This document shows positions 44,522 to 54,177 of a DNA stretch of 64,000 bases, one piece after another (the stretch's first letter is position 1; every line of letters starts with the position of its first letter). The notes beneath the pieces are model-generated. The model was not told where the DNA came from, ran no database searches, and saw nothing but the letters and a program-made list of their open reading frames with translations. The position numbers and the translations under genes are program-made. Origin of the DNA: Ignavibacteriota bacterium (GTDB lineage Bacteria > Bacteroidota > Ignavibacteria > Ignavibacteriales > Melioribacteraceae); NCBI GenBank assembly GCA_016708125.1, contig JADJGF010000001.1, positions 704,001-768,000 of the forward strand, given 5' to 3'.

Positions 44522-44578
44522 ATTGCTGGATGTTGAGTTCTCCGAATTAAATTCAGAAATTATCGAAACATCAGCAAT
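44522..44578. repeat. Inverted repeat between thrB and thrC
   Basis: ATTGCTGGATGTT (44522-44534) and AACATCAGCAAT (44567-44578) pair with a single bulge, enclosing 32 bases with a small internal GAAT/ATTC pairing. The surrounding 133-base gap in an otherwise tightly packed operon holds no gene. No T-run on the minus strand side suggests a processing or attenuation element, not a terminator. Confidence 0.5.
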
Positions 44579-44610
44579 ACTCAGCAACCTATATTTTCCA
44601 ACAGAAAAGA

Positions 44611-45546
44611 TTAAATTATTTTTGGTCCTTGAGGATTTATTTTGGAAATATAAAGTGTTGATTTAATTCCAATTTTATTAACAACATTTTTCATAGCTGA
44701 GCCAATTTTTTTTGCATCTATTTCGGATTTCGAAAATGCAAATATTGATGGTCCGCTTCCGGAAATTGAACACCCGTAAGCTCCGGCTTTCAATGCAGCA
44801 TTTTTAATTTCATAAAAATTTGGAATTAATGAAGCTCTCGCCGGTTCAGAAATTTCATCTTCAATTGATTTTCCGATTTTATTTAAATCATTTTCATACA
44901 ATCCTGAAACCAAAGTTCCGATATTTCCAAAATGTTTGCGAGCTTTTTTTAACGGAATATTTTTCTTAATTAATTTTCTTGCTTGCTTTGTTTCAATTAC
45001 GATTTGAGAATATAAAACTGTGCAAAATAAATTTTGAGGAACGGGAAGTTTAATAGAATCAATGGGATTATAATCTCTAATTAAAACAAATCCACCAAAT
45101 AAAGATGGCGCAACATTATCCGCATGAATTGCTCCGCTTGCAATTGATTCACCTTTTACTGCAAAATTTAGAACATCTGCTTCGGGAAAATAATTATCCA
45201 ATAATTTATTCATTCCGTAAACAGCCGCAACCGAACTTGCCGCACTTGAGCCAAGTCCGCTACCAATAGGCATTTTCTTATGTATCTCAACATCAACGCC
45301 AATATTTTTATCTGGAAAATTTTTTAATAATTCTAAAATTCCAACCGTAGCAGTATTTTTTTCAATTTCATACGGAAGTACTCCGCCGTCTCCGGTAATT
45401 TTATTTATTTTAACAATTCCATCATTTCTTAAATTTAGACTTACAATATCACCGGGTTTTTCTATTGCAAAACCGATAGTATCAAATCCACATCCAACAT
45501 TTGAAATTGTTGCCGGAGCAAAAACTTTTATTTTTTTATTCATCAA
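44611..45546 (-). CDS. thrB: Homoserine kinase
   Basis: GHMP-family kinase that phosphorylates homoserine for threonine synthesis. 311 residues. VFAPATISNVGCGFDTIGFA at the N-terminus, ATP loop MPIGSGLGSSAASSVAA (~89-105) and late GAYGCSISGSGPSIFAFS. The start overlaps asd by 11 bases, so translation is coupled. Confidence 0.97.
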   Translation of the reverse strand: MMNKKIKVFAPATISNVGCGFDTIGFAIEKPGDIVSLNLRNDGIVKINKITGDGGVLPYEIEKNTATVGILELLKNFPDKNIGVDVEIHKKMPIGSGLGSSAASSVAAVYGMNKLLDNYFPEADVLNFAVKGESIASGAIHADNVAPSLFGGFVLIRDYNPIDSIKLPVPQNLFCTVLYSQIVIETKQARKLIKKNIPLKKARKHFGNIGTLVSGLYENDLNKIGKSIEDEISEPARASLIPNFYEIKNAALKAGAYGCSISGSGPSIFAFSKSEIDAKKIGSAMKNVVNKIGIKSTLYISKINPQGPKII

Positions 45547-46582
45547 TAATTCCGTTTAAATATCCTTGAGCTTTCATCAATTCAGCTATTAACAAAGTGC
45601 CGCCGGCTGCTCCGCGGATTGTATTGTGAGAAAGTACTGCAAACTTATAATCAAAAATTTCGCATTCTCTTAAACGACCAACAGCAGCAGCCATGCCGTT
45701 TTCCAAATTTCTGTTTAATCTTGGCTGAGGCAAATGATTTTCTTCAAAATAATAAATTGGAATTTTGGGAGCTGAAGGTAAATTTAAATTTTGCGGAAGC
45801 GATTTAAAATTTTTCCAAACATTTAAAATTTCTTCTTTTGTTGGTTTCTTAGAAAATTTTATTTGAACATTTTCCAAATGTCCATCAATTACAGAAACAC
45901 GATTGCACTGAGCACTAATTTTAATTTCTGCATTTTGAATTAAACCATTTAAAAACTTTCCCAAAATTTTATTTGGCTCAGTTTTCATTTTTTCTTCTTC
46001 ACCGCTTATGTATGGAATTACGTTATCGATAATATCCATACTTGGAACGCCGGGATAACCGCCACCCGAAACAGCTTGCATTGTTACAACATTTATGGTT
46101 TCAATTCCAAAAGCATCATGCAAAGGTTTTAATGCTAAAACCATTCCAATAGTTGAGCAATTTGGATTTGTAACAATTGCTCCGATTTTATTTTTAATTA
46201 ATTCTAAATGCTCGGGATTTACTTCCGGAATTAACAACGGAACATCATTATCAAATCTATGATTTCTGGAATTTGAAATAACGAAGTAACCAGTGTTCGC
46301 AAAATCAGTTTCAATTTCTCCCGCAACCGAAGAATCCAATGCGCTGAAAACCAATTTGGATTTTAAATTTGGCACACAATTTTTTACTTCAAGATTTCCA
46401 ATTTCCTCTTTTAGAATATTTGGCATAACCCATTTTGTTGCATCTTTATATTTTTTCCCGGCTGATTTTTCTGATGCTGCAAGTTCCGTAATTTCAAACC
46501 AAGGATGATTTGACAAAAGCTCAATAAATTTTTGTCCTACACTTCCCGTAGCGCCTAAAATTGCGACTGGAATTTTCTTCAT
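45536..46582 (-). CDS. asd: Aspartate-semialdehyde dehydrogenase
   Basis: NADPH-dependent reduction of aspartyl phosphate to the semialdehyde. 348 residues. Rossmann motif ILGATGSVGQKF (~8-19), catalytic cysteine in VTNPNCSTIGMVLAL, catalytic histidine near VSVIDGHLENV. The sequence type resembles the archaeal/fungal-like class (with the AVSGGGYPGVPS loop) rather than the E. coli form. Three bases from thrA, overlapping thrB. Confidence 0.96.
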   Translation of the reverse strand: MKKIPVAILGATGSVGQKFIELLSNHPWFEITELAASEKSAGKKYKDATKWVMPNILKEEIGNLEVKNCVPNLKSKLVFSALDSSVAGEIETDFANTGYFVISNSRNHRFDNDVPLLIPEVNPEHLELIKNKIGAIVTNPNCSTIGMVLALKPLHDAFGIETINVVTMQAVSGGGYPGVPSMDIIDNVIPYISGEEEKMKTEPNKILGKFLNGLIQNAEIKISAQCNRVSVIDGHLENVQIKFSKKPTKEEILNVWKNFKSLPQNLNLPSAPKIPIYYFEENHLPQPRLNRNLENGMAAAVGRLRECEIFDYKFAVLSHNTIRGAAGGTLLIAELMKAQGYLNGIIDE

Positions 46583-46585
46583 TTT

Positions 46586-49042
46586 TTAACCTAAGTAATT
46601 TGTGATTCTTAAAATGTCTGCAAAGATTCCCGAAGCCGTAAAATTAGCTCCGGCGCCTCTTCCTCTTATAATTAACGGCTGTTCAAAATAATTTTGAGAT
46701 GTAATTGAAACGATATTATCATTTCCTTTTAGATTGTAAAAAGGATGTGAACTATCAACTTCCAAAAGTTTTACGGTTGATTTGTTATTTTCAAATTTTG
46801 CAATGTATCTTAAAACAGAATTATTTTTTTGCGCAAGAATTTTTCTTTCTTCAAAAACATTATCTGCACTTTCCAAAATTTTGAAGAAGTTTTCAATGGA
46901 TTTTACATTTCTTGCTTTTTGCGGAACAAGGTTTTCAACTTCAATATCTTTTAGTTCCAAATCAATTCCGATTTCACGAATCATAATTAAAAGTTTGCGA
47001 GCAACATCCAATCCATTTAAATCATCTCTTGGATCCGGCTCAGTGTAGCCATTTTCCATTGCCGATTTTACAATTTGAGAAAATTTTGTATCGCCCAAAA
47101 ATGAATTAAATAAATAACTCAATGTTCCGGAAAGTATTCCTTCAATTTTTATAATTTTATCACCGCTGTTTACTAATTCTTTTAAAGTTGATATTATTGG
47201 CAAACCAGCACCGACATTTGTACTATAAAGAAATTTAACATTTTTCTTTTGTGATGTTTGTCGTAACTTTTTGTAAAATTCTAAGTCTTTTGTATTTGCA
47301 ATTTTATTTGGAGTCGTAATTGAAATATTTGATTTCAAAATTTCTTCGTAAAAAGGAATTGCGGTTTCATTTGCTGTGCAATCGACAAATATCGAATTTG
47401 CCAAATTTAAATTCTGCATTTCCGAAACAAACTTTTTTATATCAGATTTACTTTTTGATTTTTCTAATGATTCAATCCAATTTTCTGCATCAATTCCATT
47501 TTTATCAAAATACATTTTTTTACTATTTGCAATTCCAACAACTCTAATTTCAATTGATCTATCGTTTTTAAGAAAATCTTTTTTTCCAATTAGGTATTTT
47601 AGAAAAGCTTTTCCAACCAAACCAATTCCGACTAAGAAAATATTGTAAACTTTTCTTTCCGCAAGAAATAAAGAATCGTGAAGTACGTTTAGCGCTTTGG
47701 AAATATCTTCATTTTTAATTACGCAAGAAATATTCAACTCGGATGAACCTTGCGCAATTGCTATAATGTTAACTCCATTTTTGCCCAATGCATTAAAAAC
47801 TTTTCCGGAAATCCCCGGAGTGTGCCGCATATCTTCGCCAACAACTGCAATTATTGAAAGATTTTTTTCGGCATTAATTTCTCTAACTCTTCCATCAAAA
47901 ATTTCCAAACGCAGAGCTTTTTCAATTGCAGTTTTCGCCTTTATTCCATCATCTGGAAGAACCGCAATACAAATACTTAATCCGGAAGAACCTTGAGTTA
48001 ACAAAAGTGTTTTCACTTTTTCTTCTGCTAAAGCATCAAAAATTCTTGCTGTAATTCCTTCGTTGCCGAAAAGCCCGCTTCCGCTTACTCGAATTAAAGT
48101 AATATTATCAACCGAAGAAATTCCTTTTGCACTGAATTTTATTTTCGGCTGTTTTTCTAAAATTATAGTTCCTTTAAAACTTGGATTAAAAGTATTTCTA
48201 ATTCTGATTTTTATATTATTATCAAAAGCCGGCTGCATTGTTGGAGGATAAATTACTTTTGCACCAAAATACGACATTTCCATTGCTTCTTGATAAGTTA
48301 CAGCTTTAAGCGGAATTGCTTCTTTTACTTTTCGCGGATCGGCGGTTAAAATTCCGTTTACGTCTGTCCAAATTTCAATTTCTTCGGCTTTTAATGCTGC
48401 GCCAATTATTGATGCTGTAAAATCAGATCCGCCCCTTCCTAAAGTTGTAATTTCTCCGGTTTCGTTTGAGCCAATAAATCCGGTAACAATCTGCATTATT
48501 TGATGAGATTTAAAATATTTTACAATATTGGAATTTGTCGATTCATAATTAACGTGAGCATTCCCAAAGTTGCTATCTGTTTTTATAATTTTTGTTGAAT
48601 TTAAATATTCGCAATCAATTTTTTTACTTTTTATTGCTTCGGCAATTATAAAATTTGAAAGTCTTTCACCGTAACTTAAAATATTATCTAAAATTCTTGG
48701 GGTAAGTTCACGTAATAAATACAAACCTTTTAGAATATCGCTAAGTTCATCAAAATGATCTGTAATATGTTTTTGAGCGGAACTTTTTTTTGCATGATTT
48801 ACTAAAACATCGAAAGCTTCAAGATGTTTTAAACGCAATGATTGAAATAATCCTAAATACGAATCATCACGTTTTAAGGCTTTGTTACTTAAATCAATTA
48901 ATTGATCCGTAACTCCGCCAAAAGCAGAAAACACAACGGCAATTTTTACATTTTGCGAATTGTAATCTTCAATTATTTTAATTACTTGGGAAATTCGTTC
49001 TGCATTGCCAACCGAAGTTCCGCCAAATTTTAGTACTTTCAT
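46586..49042 (-). CDS. thrA: Bifunctional aspartokinase/homoserine dehydrogenase
   Basis: First and third steps of the aspartate pathway in one chain. 818 residues: aspartokinase (VLKFGGTSVGNAERI at the N-terminus, TLGRGGSDFTASIIG ~210), two ACT domains (~315-460) that in relatives sense threonine, then homoserine dehydrogenase from ~465 (FLVGIGLVGKAFL NAD motif, STNVGAGLPII, GILSGTLSYLFN, ending RGRGAGANFTASGIFADI). First gene of thrA-asd-thrB-thrC. Confidence 0.98.
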   Translation of the reverse strand: MKVLKFGGTSVGNAERISQVIKIIEDYNSQNVKIAVVFSAFGGVTDQLIDLSNKALKRDDSYLGLFQSLRLKHLEAFDVLVNHAKKSSAQKHITDHFDELSDILKGLYLLRELTPRILDNILSYGERLSNFIIAEAIKSKKIDCEYLNSTKIIKTDSNFGNAHVNYESTNSNIVKYFKSHQIMQIVTGFIGSNETGEITTLGRGGSDFTASIIGAALKAEEIEIWTDVNGILTADPRKVKEAIPLKAVTYQEAMEMSYFGAKVIYPPTMQPAFDNNIKIRIRNTFNPSFKGTIILEKQPKIKFSAKGISSVDNITLIRVSGSGLFGNEGITARIFDALAEEKVKTLLLTQGSSGLSICIAVLPDDGIKAKTAIEKALRLEIFDGRVREINAEKNLSIIAVVGEDMRHTPGISGKVFNALGKNGVNIIAIAQGSSELNISCVIKNEDISKALNVLHDSLFLAERKVYNIFLVGIGLVGKAFLKYLIGKKDFLKNDRSIEIRVVGIANSKKMYFDKNGIDAENWIESLEKSKSKSDIKKFVSEMQNLNLANSIFVDCTANETAIPFYEEILKSNISITTPNKIANTKDLEFYKKLRQTSQKKNVKFLYSTNVGAGLPIISTLKELVNSGDKIIKIEGILSGTLSYLFNSFLGDTKFSQIVKSAMENGYTEPDPRDDLNGLDVARKLLIMIREIGIDLELKDIEVENLVPQKARNVKSIENFFKILESADNVFEERKILAQKNNSVLRYIAKFENNKSTVKLLEVDSSHPFYNLKGNDNIVSITSQNYFEQPLIIRGRGAGANFTASGIFADILRITNYLG

Positions 49043-49340
49043 AATTTTGCATAAATTTTCATAAACGAACGGTTATAATATAAATTAACAAACTTAAGAA
49101 CAATAATTTAATTTTCATTTTGATGCAAAAATTGAGTTTCTATGAATAATTATAACTTTGAATTTGTTCAATATTCCAAAAAATTTATAGACTTTGTTAA
49201 AATCCGTTTAATCGATTTCTAACAATTTTTACTATATTTATGTTTTGTATAAAATGATAAATTATAAATCTTGCTGAAACTTATTCAAAGTTAAAATTGT
49301 AGAAAATGTCAATTCTTAAAATAATTTGAGGAAATTTATT
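49043..49340. other. Divergent intergenic region between thrA and moxR
   Basis: About 298 bases of very AT-rich DNA with no gene. It holds the candidate thrA promoter on the minus strand (49075-49103) and an inverted repeat TTGTTA (49194-49199)/TAACAA (49220-49225) with a 20-base gap upstream of moxR. TATATT-like boxes near 49233 could serve moxR, but no -35 box is well spaced. No leader peptide rich in threonine codons is visible ahead of thrA. Confidence 0.5.
49075..49103 (-). promoter_or_regulatory. Candidate promoter of the thr operon
   Basis: On the minus strand TTGTTC (complement of 49098-49103), a 17-base spacer and TATTAT (complement of 49075-49080), about 32 bases before the thrA ATG. 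Confidence 0.45.
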
Positions 49341-50324
49341 TTGGAGATCACAGAATTAAACGAAAAAATCAATAAAGAAAGTGAATTTATTGATGTTCTT
49401 TTAGCTGAAATTGGAAAAGTTATTGTCGGTCAAAAAGAAATGGTTGAGCGATTAGTAATCGGACTTCTTGGAAACGGACATATTTTATTAGAAGGTGTTC
49501 CGGGTTTAGCAAAAACTTTAGCGATAAATTCATTAGCCAGCGCAATGGATGCAAAATTTCAGAGAATTCAGTTTACTCCCGATTTACTTCCCGCTGATTT
49601 AATTGGAACGATGATTTTCAATCAGAAAGAGGGAAATTTTTCAATCAAAAAAGGTCCAATTTTTTCAAACTTTATTCTTGCCGATGAAATAAATAGAGCT
49701 CCCGCAAAAGTTCAAAGTGCTTTGCTTGAAGCAATGCAAGAACGACAAGTTACAATCGGGCAAAATACTTTTAAACTTCAAGAACCTTTTTTAGTTTTGG
49801 CAACGCAAAATCCAATTGAGCAAGAAGGAACTTATCCTTTGCCGGAAGCTCAAGTTGATAGATTTATGTTGAAAGTTAAAATAACTTATCCAACGCGTGA
49901 TGAAGAAATGAAAATTCTTCATAGAAATGTTGGATCAAAACCGGCAGCAATAAATCCAATAATAAAAATCGAAAACATTCTTAAAGCCAGAAATTTAATT
50001 CATGATATTTATGTTGATGAAAAAATTGAGAAATATATTCTAGATATTGTTTTTGCAACAAGAAAACCCAATGATTACGGATTAACAAAATTAGCCGATT
50101 TAATTAGTTACGGAGCTTCACCAAGAGCAACATTAAATTTAGCATTAGGTGCAAGAGCAAACGCATTCTTAAAACGCAGAGGTTATGTTGTTCCGGAAGA
50201 TGTAAGATCAATATGTATGGATGTTTTGAGACATAGAATTGCCGTAACTTACGAAGCAGAAGCTGAAGAAATAACATCGGAAAATATTATTGAAGAAATT
50301 TTAAATAAAGTTGAAGTTCCGTAG
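49341..50324 (+). CDS. MoxR-family AAA+ ATPase, TTG start
   Basis: 327-residue AAA+ chaperone-like ATPase that partners VWA-domain proteins. Walker A LEGVPGLAKTLAI, Walker B FILADEINRAPAKVQSALLEA, sensor LATQNPIEQEGTYPLPEAQ. The frame is open to a TTG at 49326, but the TTG at 49341 has a GAGGAAA ribosome site nine bases before it and gives the usual MEITELNEKI start. First gene of a moxR-DUF58-bat cluster typical of Bacteroidota. Confidence 0.94.
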   Translation: MEITELNEKINKESEFIDVLLAEIGKVIVGQKEMVERLVIGLLGNGHILLEGVPGLAKTLAINSLASAMDAKFQRIQFTPDLLPADLIGTMIFNQKEGNFSIKKGPIFSNFILADEINRAPAKVQSALLEAMQERQVTIGQNTFKLQEPFLVLATQNPIEQEGTYPLPEAQVDRFMLKVKITYPTRDEEMKILHRNVGSKPAAINPIIKIENILKARNLIHDIYVDEKIEKYILDIVFATRKPNDYGLTKLADLISYGASPRATLNLALGARANAFLKRRGYVVPEDVRSICMDVLRHRIAVTYEAEAEEITSENIIEEILNKVEVP

Positions 50325-50330
50325 TAGAAA

Positions 50331-51206
50331 ATGCTGACAAAAGAAATTTTAAAACAAGTTCGCCAAATTGAAATTAAAACCCGCGGCGTTGTAAATGAAG
50401 TTTTTTCCGGAGAATACCATTCCGTATTTAAAGGAAGAGGAATGGAATTTTCCGAGGTTCGCGAATATCAATTTGGTGATGATATTAGAAGTATTGATTG
50501 GAACGTTAGTGCGCGTTTTGGACATCCATACATAAAAATATTTGAAGAGGAACGTGAACTAACTTTAATGTTATTGGTTGATTTAAGTGGTTCGTTGGTT
50601 TTTGGAAGTGTTGATAAAACAAAACAGCAAATTGCCGCAGAGTTAACAGCTATTCTTGCTTTTTCCGCTTTGAAAAATAATGATAAAGTTGGCTTAATAC
50701 TTTTTACCGATGAAATTGAAAAATTCGTTCCGCCAAAAAAAGGTAAAAGTCACATTTTAAGAATTGTTAGAGAAATTCTTTCATTTGAACCTCAAGGAAA
50801 TAAAACAAATATTAAAGGTGCTTTGGAATATTTTAATCATTCAATAAAAAAGAAAACAATTGCGTTTTTAATTTCGGATTTTATTGATAAAGATTATGAT
50901 AACATTTTGAAAATCATAAGCAAAAAACACGATTTGATTAGTATTATTCTTGAAGATCCGAGAGAATTAAATTTGCTGGAAGCTGGCTTAATAAAATTCA
51001 GAGATTCAGAAACCGAAGAAATCAGATATTTGGATACGAGCAGTAAAAAAGTTCAAGAGCATTTTAAAAATAAAATGAAAGCAAGAAAGGAATTTCAAAA
51101 TAACCTTTTCTTAAAAAGCAGAGTTGATACAATTCCAATTAACATTTCTACATCTTATGTAAAACCACTTATTGATTTTTTTAAATTGCGTGAGAAAAGA
51201 TGGTAA
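50331..51206 (+). CDS. DUF58 domain protein of the Bat cluster
   Basis: 291 residues. DUF58 core EVREYQFGDDIRSIDWNVSARFGHPYIKIFE, cited in part (~44-63), followed by a VWA-like domain in which LLVDLSGSLVFGS keeps the DxSxS start of the MIDAS metal site. Such proteins always accompany MoxR ATPases and may be their substrates. No signal or membrane helix is obvious, so it is probably cytoplasmic or peripheral. Overlaps the next gene by seven bases. Confidence 0.92.
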   Translation: MLTKEILKQVRQIEIKTRGVVNEVFSGEYHSVFKGRGMEFSEVREYQFGDDIRSIDWNVSARFGHPYIKIFEEERELTLMLLVDLSGSLVFGSVDKTKQQIAAELTAILAFSALKNNDKVGLILFTDEIEKFVPPKKGKSHILRIVREILSFEPQGNKTNIKGALEYFNHSIKKKTIAFLISDFIDKDYDNILKIISKKHDLISIILEDPRELNLLEAGLIKFRDSETEEIRYLDTSSKKVQEHFKNKMKARKEFQNNLFLKSRVDTIPINISTSYVKPLIDFFKLREKRW

Positions 51207-52141
51207 AGATTTTTAGGATTTTACTTTTATACATTTTATTTTTTTCAATAAATAATTTTGCACAAACAATAAATGTTTCTGCATCAACGGATACTTCAGA
51301 TTATCTTATTGGCGATTATATATATTTTAAAATTACAGTTGAATTTGGCGAAGGAATTAGAATTGCTCCGCCAAAATTAACAGATCAGCTTGCGCCTTTG
51401 GAAGTTATAAAATCACTTCCGGCAACTCAAGAAGAAGACAAAAATGTTCAAACATTTAATTATATACTTTCCGGTTATGATTCATCGGCAGTTACAATTC
51501 CGCCAATTCCAATAACATATTTTTCCGGAAATAACACAGAACCTCAAATAATAAATTCAAATGAAGTTCAAATTTTTATTCACACTTTAGAAGTAAATCC
51601 CGCCGGAGAAATTAAAGATGTAAAAGCTCCTATCAGAATTCCATTTGATTGGCTGTTTTGGTCAATTGTAATTTTGATTTTATTATTGCTTGCTGCAGTT
51701 GGATATTTCCTTTATAGAAAGTACAGAAAATCAAAAGAAGAAGTTAGAGAAATTAGAAGAGTTCCGGCTTTGCCATTGCATATTTTAACACTTCAAAAAT
51801 TAGATAAGTTAAAAGAAAAAAAATTGTGGCAGCAAGGTTTAGTAAAAGAATTTCATTCGGAAATTACAGAAATTATTAGAAGATATTTTGAAGATAGATA
51901 TAATTTTAATTCGTTAGAAATGACAACTTCTCAAACAGTTCAAATTTTAAATCGAGTTATGGATAACCAAAAAATGATTGAAACTTCGCAAAGTTTTTTG
52001 GAAAATGCCGATATGGTAAAATTTGCAAAATTTGTCCCGCTTCCTTCAGTAAACGATGAAATGATGAATCAAGCTTATGATATTGTACAAAAGACAAAGA
52101 AAGAAGAAGATTTTCAAATGGGAGTAAGCCGTGTTCAATAA
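51200..52141 (+). CDS. BatD-like/DUF4381-type membrane protein
   Basis: 313 residues: signal peptide (MVKIFRILLLYILFFSINNFAQ), a periplasmic beta-rich domain (~23-140) with SDYLIGDYIYFKITVEFGEG, one membrane helix (WLFWSIVILILLLLAAVGYF, ~151-170), and a cytoplasmic helical tail (HILTLQKLDKLKEKKLWQQG...). The layout matches the unnamed protein regularly found between DUF58 and batA. Overlaps batA by 11 bases. Function unknown beyond the cluster. Confidence 0.8.
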   Translation: MVKIFRILLLYILFFSINNFAQTINVSASTDTSDYLIGDYIYFKITVEFGEGIRIAPPKLTDQLAPLEVIKSLPATQEEDKNVQTFNYILSGYDSSAVTIPPIPITYFSGNNTEPQIINSNEVQIFIHTLEVNPAGEIKDVKAPIRIPFDWLFWSIVILILLLLAAVGYFLYRKYRKSKEEVREIRRVPALPLHILTLQKLDKLKEKKLWQQGLVKEFHSEITEIIRRYFEDRYNFNSLEMTTSQTVQILNRVMDNQKMIETSQSFLENADMVKFAKFVPLPSVNDEMMNQAYDIVQKTKKEEDFQMGVSRVQ

Positions 52142-53126
52142 TATTATTTTTGCTTATCCATATTTGCTTTATCTTCTTGCAATAATTCCGTTAATTTTAT
52201 TTTGGTATTGGAAGCAAAACAGAAAAAGATCGGCGGCAATTACTTATTCTAATTTAGAAATTTTTGGTGATCTAAATAAAACTATAAAAGAACGATTGCG
52301 ACATTTGCCAATGCTGATGAGATTAATTGGACTTTCACTTTTAATTGTTGCGCTTGCACGACCTCAAACTTTTTCATCCGGCGAAAATGTTTATACCGAA
52401 GGAATTGATATTACAATGCTTTTGGATATTTCCGGAAGTATGCTTGCGGAAGATTTTAAACCAAATAGATTAGATGCAGCAAAAAATGTAATTGATGAAT
52501 TTGTTGCCGGAAGAACAACGGATAAAATTGGTCTTGTAATTTTTGCAAGTGAAAGTTTCACTCAATGTCCGCTCACAATTGATTATCCGGTTTTACGCGG
52601 ATTGTTAAAAGATATAAAAAGCGGAATGATTGAAGACGGAACTGCAATCGGAACTGCTATTGCAAACGGTGTTAATCGTTTAAAAGACAGTGAAGCAAAA
52701 AGTAAAATTATGATTTTGCTGACTGACGGCGTAAACAACAGCGGAGAAATTGATCCAATTACTGCCGCACAAATTGCAAAGAAATTTGGAATTAGAGTTT
52801 ACACAGTCGGCGTTGGAACAATGGGAGAAGCACCTTATCCGTTTCAAACTCCATTTGGAAAAAGATATCAAATGGTTCCGGTAGAAATTGATGAAAATGT
52901 TTTGGGTGAAGTTTCCAAAATTACCGACGGAAAATATTTTAGAGCAACCAACAATAAAAAACTTGAAGAAATATATAAAGTAATTGATACTCTTGAAAAA
53001 ACAAGAATAGAAGTTACAAGTTATAGAAAAGCCAAAGAACTTTTTTACAGCTGGTTAGGATTTGGTTTGTTATTTATTTTAGCTGAATTATTAATTTCAA
53101 AACTTTACTTAAAAAAATTACCATAA
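52131..53126 (+). CDS. batA: BatA, VWA-domain membrane protein
   Basis: 331 residues. Two N-terminal membrane helices (~7-24 and ~57-76), a periplasmic or cytoplasmic VWA domain with an intact MIDAS (LLDISGSMLAEDFKPNR, GTAIGTAIANG, LLTDGVNNSG), and a C-terminal helix (~306-325). Bat proteins were linked to aerotolerance in Bacteroides fragilis; the molecular role is still open. Paired with BatB five bases downstream. Confidence 0.93.
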   Translation: MFNNIIFAYPYLLYLLAIIPLILFWYWKQNRKRSAAITYSNLEIFGDLNKTIKERLRHLPMLMRLIGLSLLIVALARPQTFSSGENVYTEGIDITMLLDISGSMLAEDFKPNRLDAAKNVIDEFVAGRTTDKIGLVIFASESFTQCPLTIDYPVLRGLLKDIKSGMIEDGTAIGTAIANGVNRLKDSEAKSKIMILLTDGVNNSGEIDPITAAQIAKKFGIRVYTVGVGTMGEAPYPFQTPFGKRYQMVPVEIDENVLGEVSKITDGKYFRATNNKKLEEIYKVIDTLEKTRIEVTSYRKAKELFYSWLGFGLLFILAELLISKLYLKKLP

Positions 53127-53130
53127 AATT

Positions 53131-54177
53131 ATGTTTAGATTTGCACATAGCGAATATCTTTACGCATTATATTTAATACCAATTTTAATTGCATTGGTTT
53201 GGTATGTAATTAAAAATCAAAATAAATTACTTGATAAATTTGCAAGTGCAAAACTTCATAAAATACTTTTTCCTCTTAGAAGTAAATTCAAAATAATTTT
53301 AAAAAATGGATTGATAATTCTTTCGATAATTTTATTGATTTTTGCTTTAGCAAATCCGCAAATAGGTTCTAAGATTGAAGAAGTTAAACAAGTTGGAATA
53401 GATGTTTACATTCTTTTAGATGTTTCGTTAAGCATGAAAGCCGAAGATATTAAACCAAGCCGATTGGAAAAAGCCAAACACGATATTGCAAAATTAATTC
53501 AAAAATTAAAAGGTGATAGAATTGGATTAATTGTTTTTTCAGGAAAAGCATTTATTCAATTTCCGTTAACAACAGATTATTCTGCAGCAAATTTATTTCT
53601 TTCAGCAGTAAGTGTAAACTCAGTTCCTCAGCCGGGAACTGCAATTGGTCCGGCTTTAAAACTTGCACTAAATTCTTTTAAGAAAGATGAAGAAACTCAA
53701 AAAGCAATTGTTGTAATTACCGATGGCGAGGATCATGAAGGTGAATTAGAAACTCCAATTGAAGAAGCAAATAATTCCAATATTAAAATTTATGCAATAG
53801 GATTAGGTTCGCCGCAAGGTGCGCCAATTCCGATTTACAATAATAACGGCGCTCAAGTCGGATATAAAAAAGATGGTTCCGGAAATGTAGTTTTAACTAA
53901 ACTTGATGAAACAACGCTCCAAGAAATTACAAGTAAAGCAAATGGAAAATATTATCAAGGTTCAAATACGGACGATGAATTAGGAATGATTTACGATGAT
54001 CTTGCAAGTTTGGAAGGCTCCGAATATGGTGCAACAAAAATTACTGAGTATGAAGATAGATATTATTATTTTTTAATTCCGGCTTTATTAATTCTTATTG
54101 CGGAAATTTTTATTAAAGAAAAAAAATCTAAGTTATTTGCAAAATTTGAAAAACAAGCTGAAGCAGTTCAAAAATGA
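53131..54177 (+). CDS. batB: BatB, VWA-domain membrane protein
   Basis: 348 residues with the same layout as BatA: N-terminal helices (~10-27 and ~54-74), VWA domain with MIDAS LLDVSLSMKAEDIKPSR, GTAIGPALKLA and ITDGEDHEGELE, and a C-terminal helix near ~311-329. Related to BatA by duplication, as in other Bacteroidota. Overlaps batC by four bases. Confidence 0.93.
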   Translation: MFRFAHSEYLYALYLIPILIALVWYVIKNQNKLLDKFASAKLHKILFPLRSKFKIILKNGLIILSIILLIFALANPQIGSKIEEVKQVGIDVYILLDVSLSMKAEDIKPSRLEKAKHDIAKLIQKLKGDRIGLIVFSGKAFIQFPLTTDYSAANLFLSAVSVNSVPQPGTAIGPALKLALNSFKKDEETQKAIVVITDGEDHEGELETPIEEANNSNIKIYAIGLGSPQGAPIPIYNNNGAQVGYKKDGSGNVVLTKLDETTLQEITSKANGKYYQGSNTDDELGMIYDDLASLEGSEYGATKITEYEDRYYYFLIPALLILIAEIFIKEKKSKLFAKFEKQAEAVQK

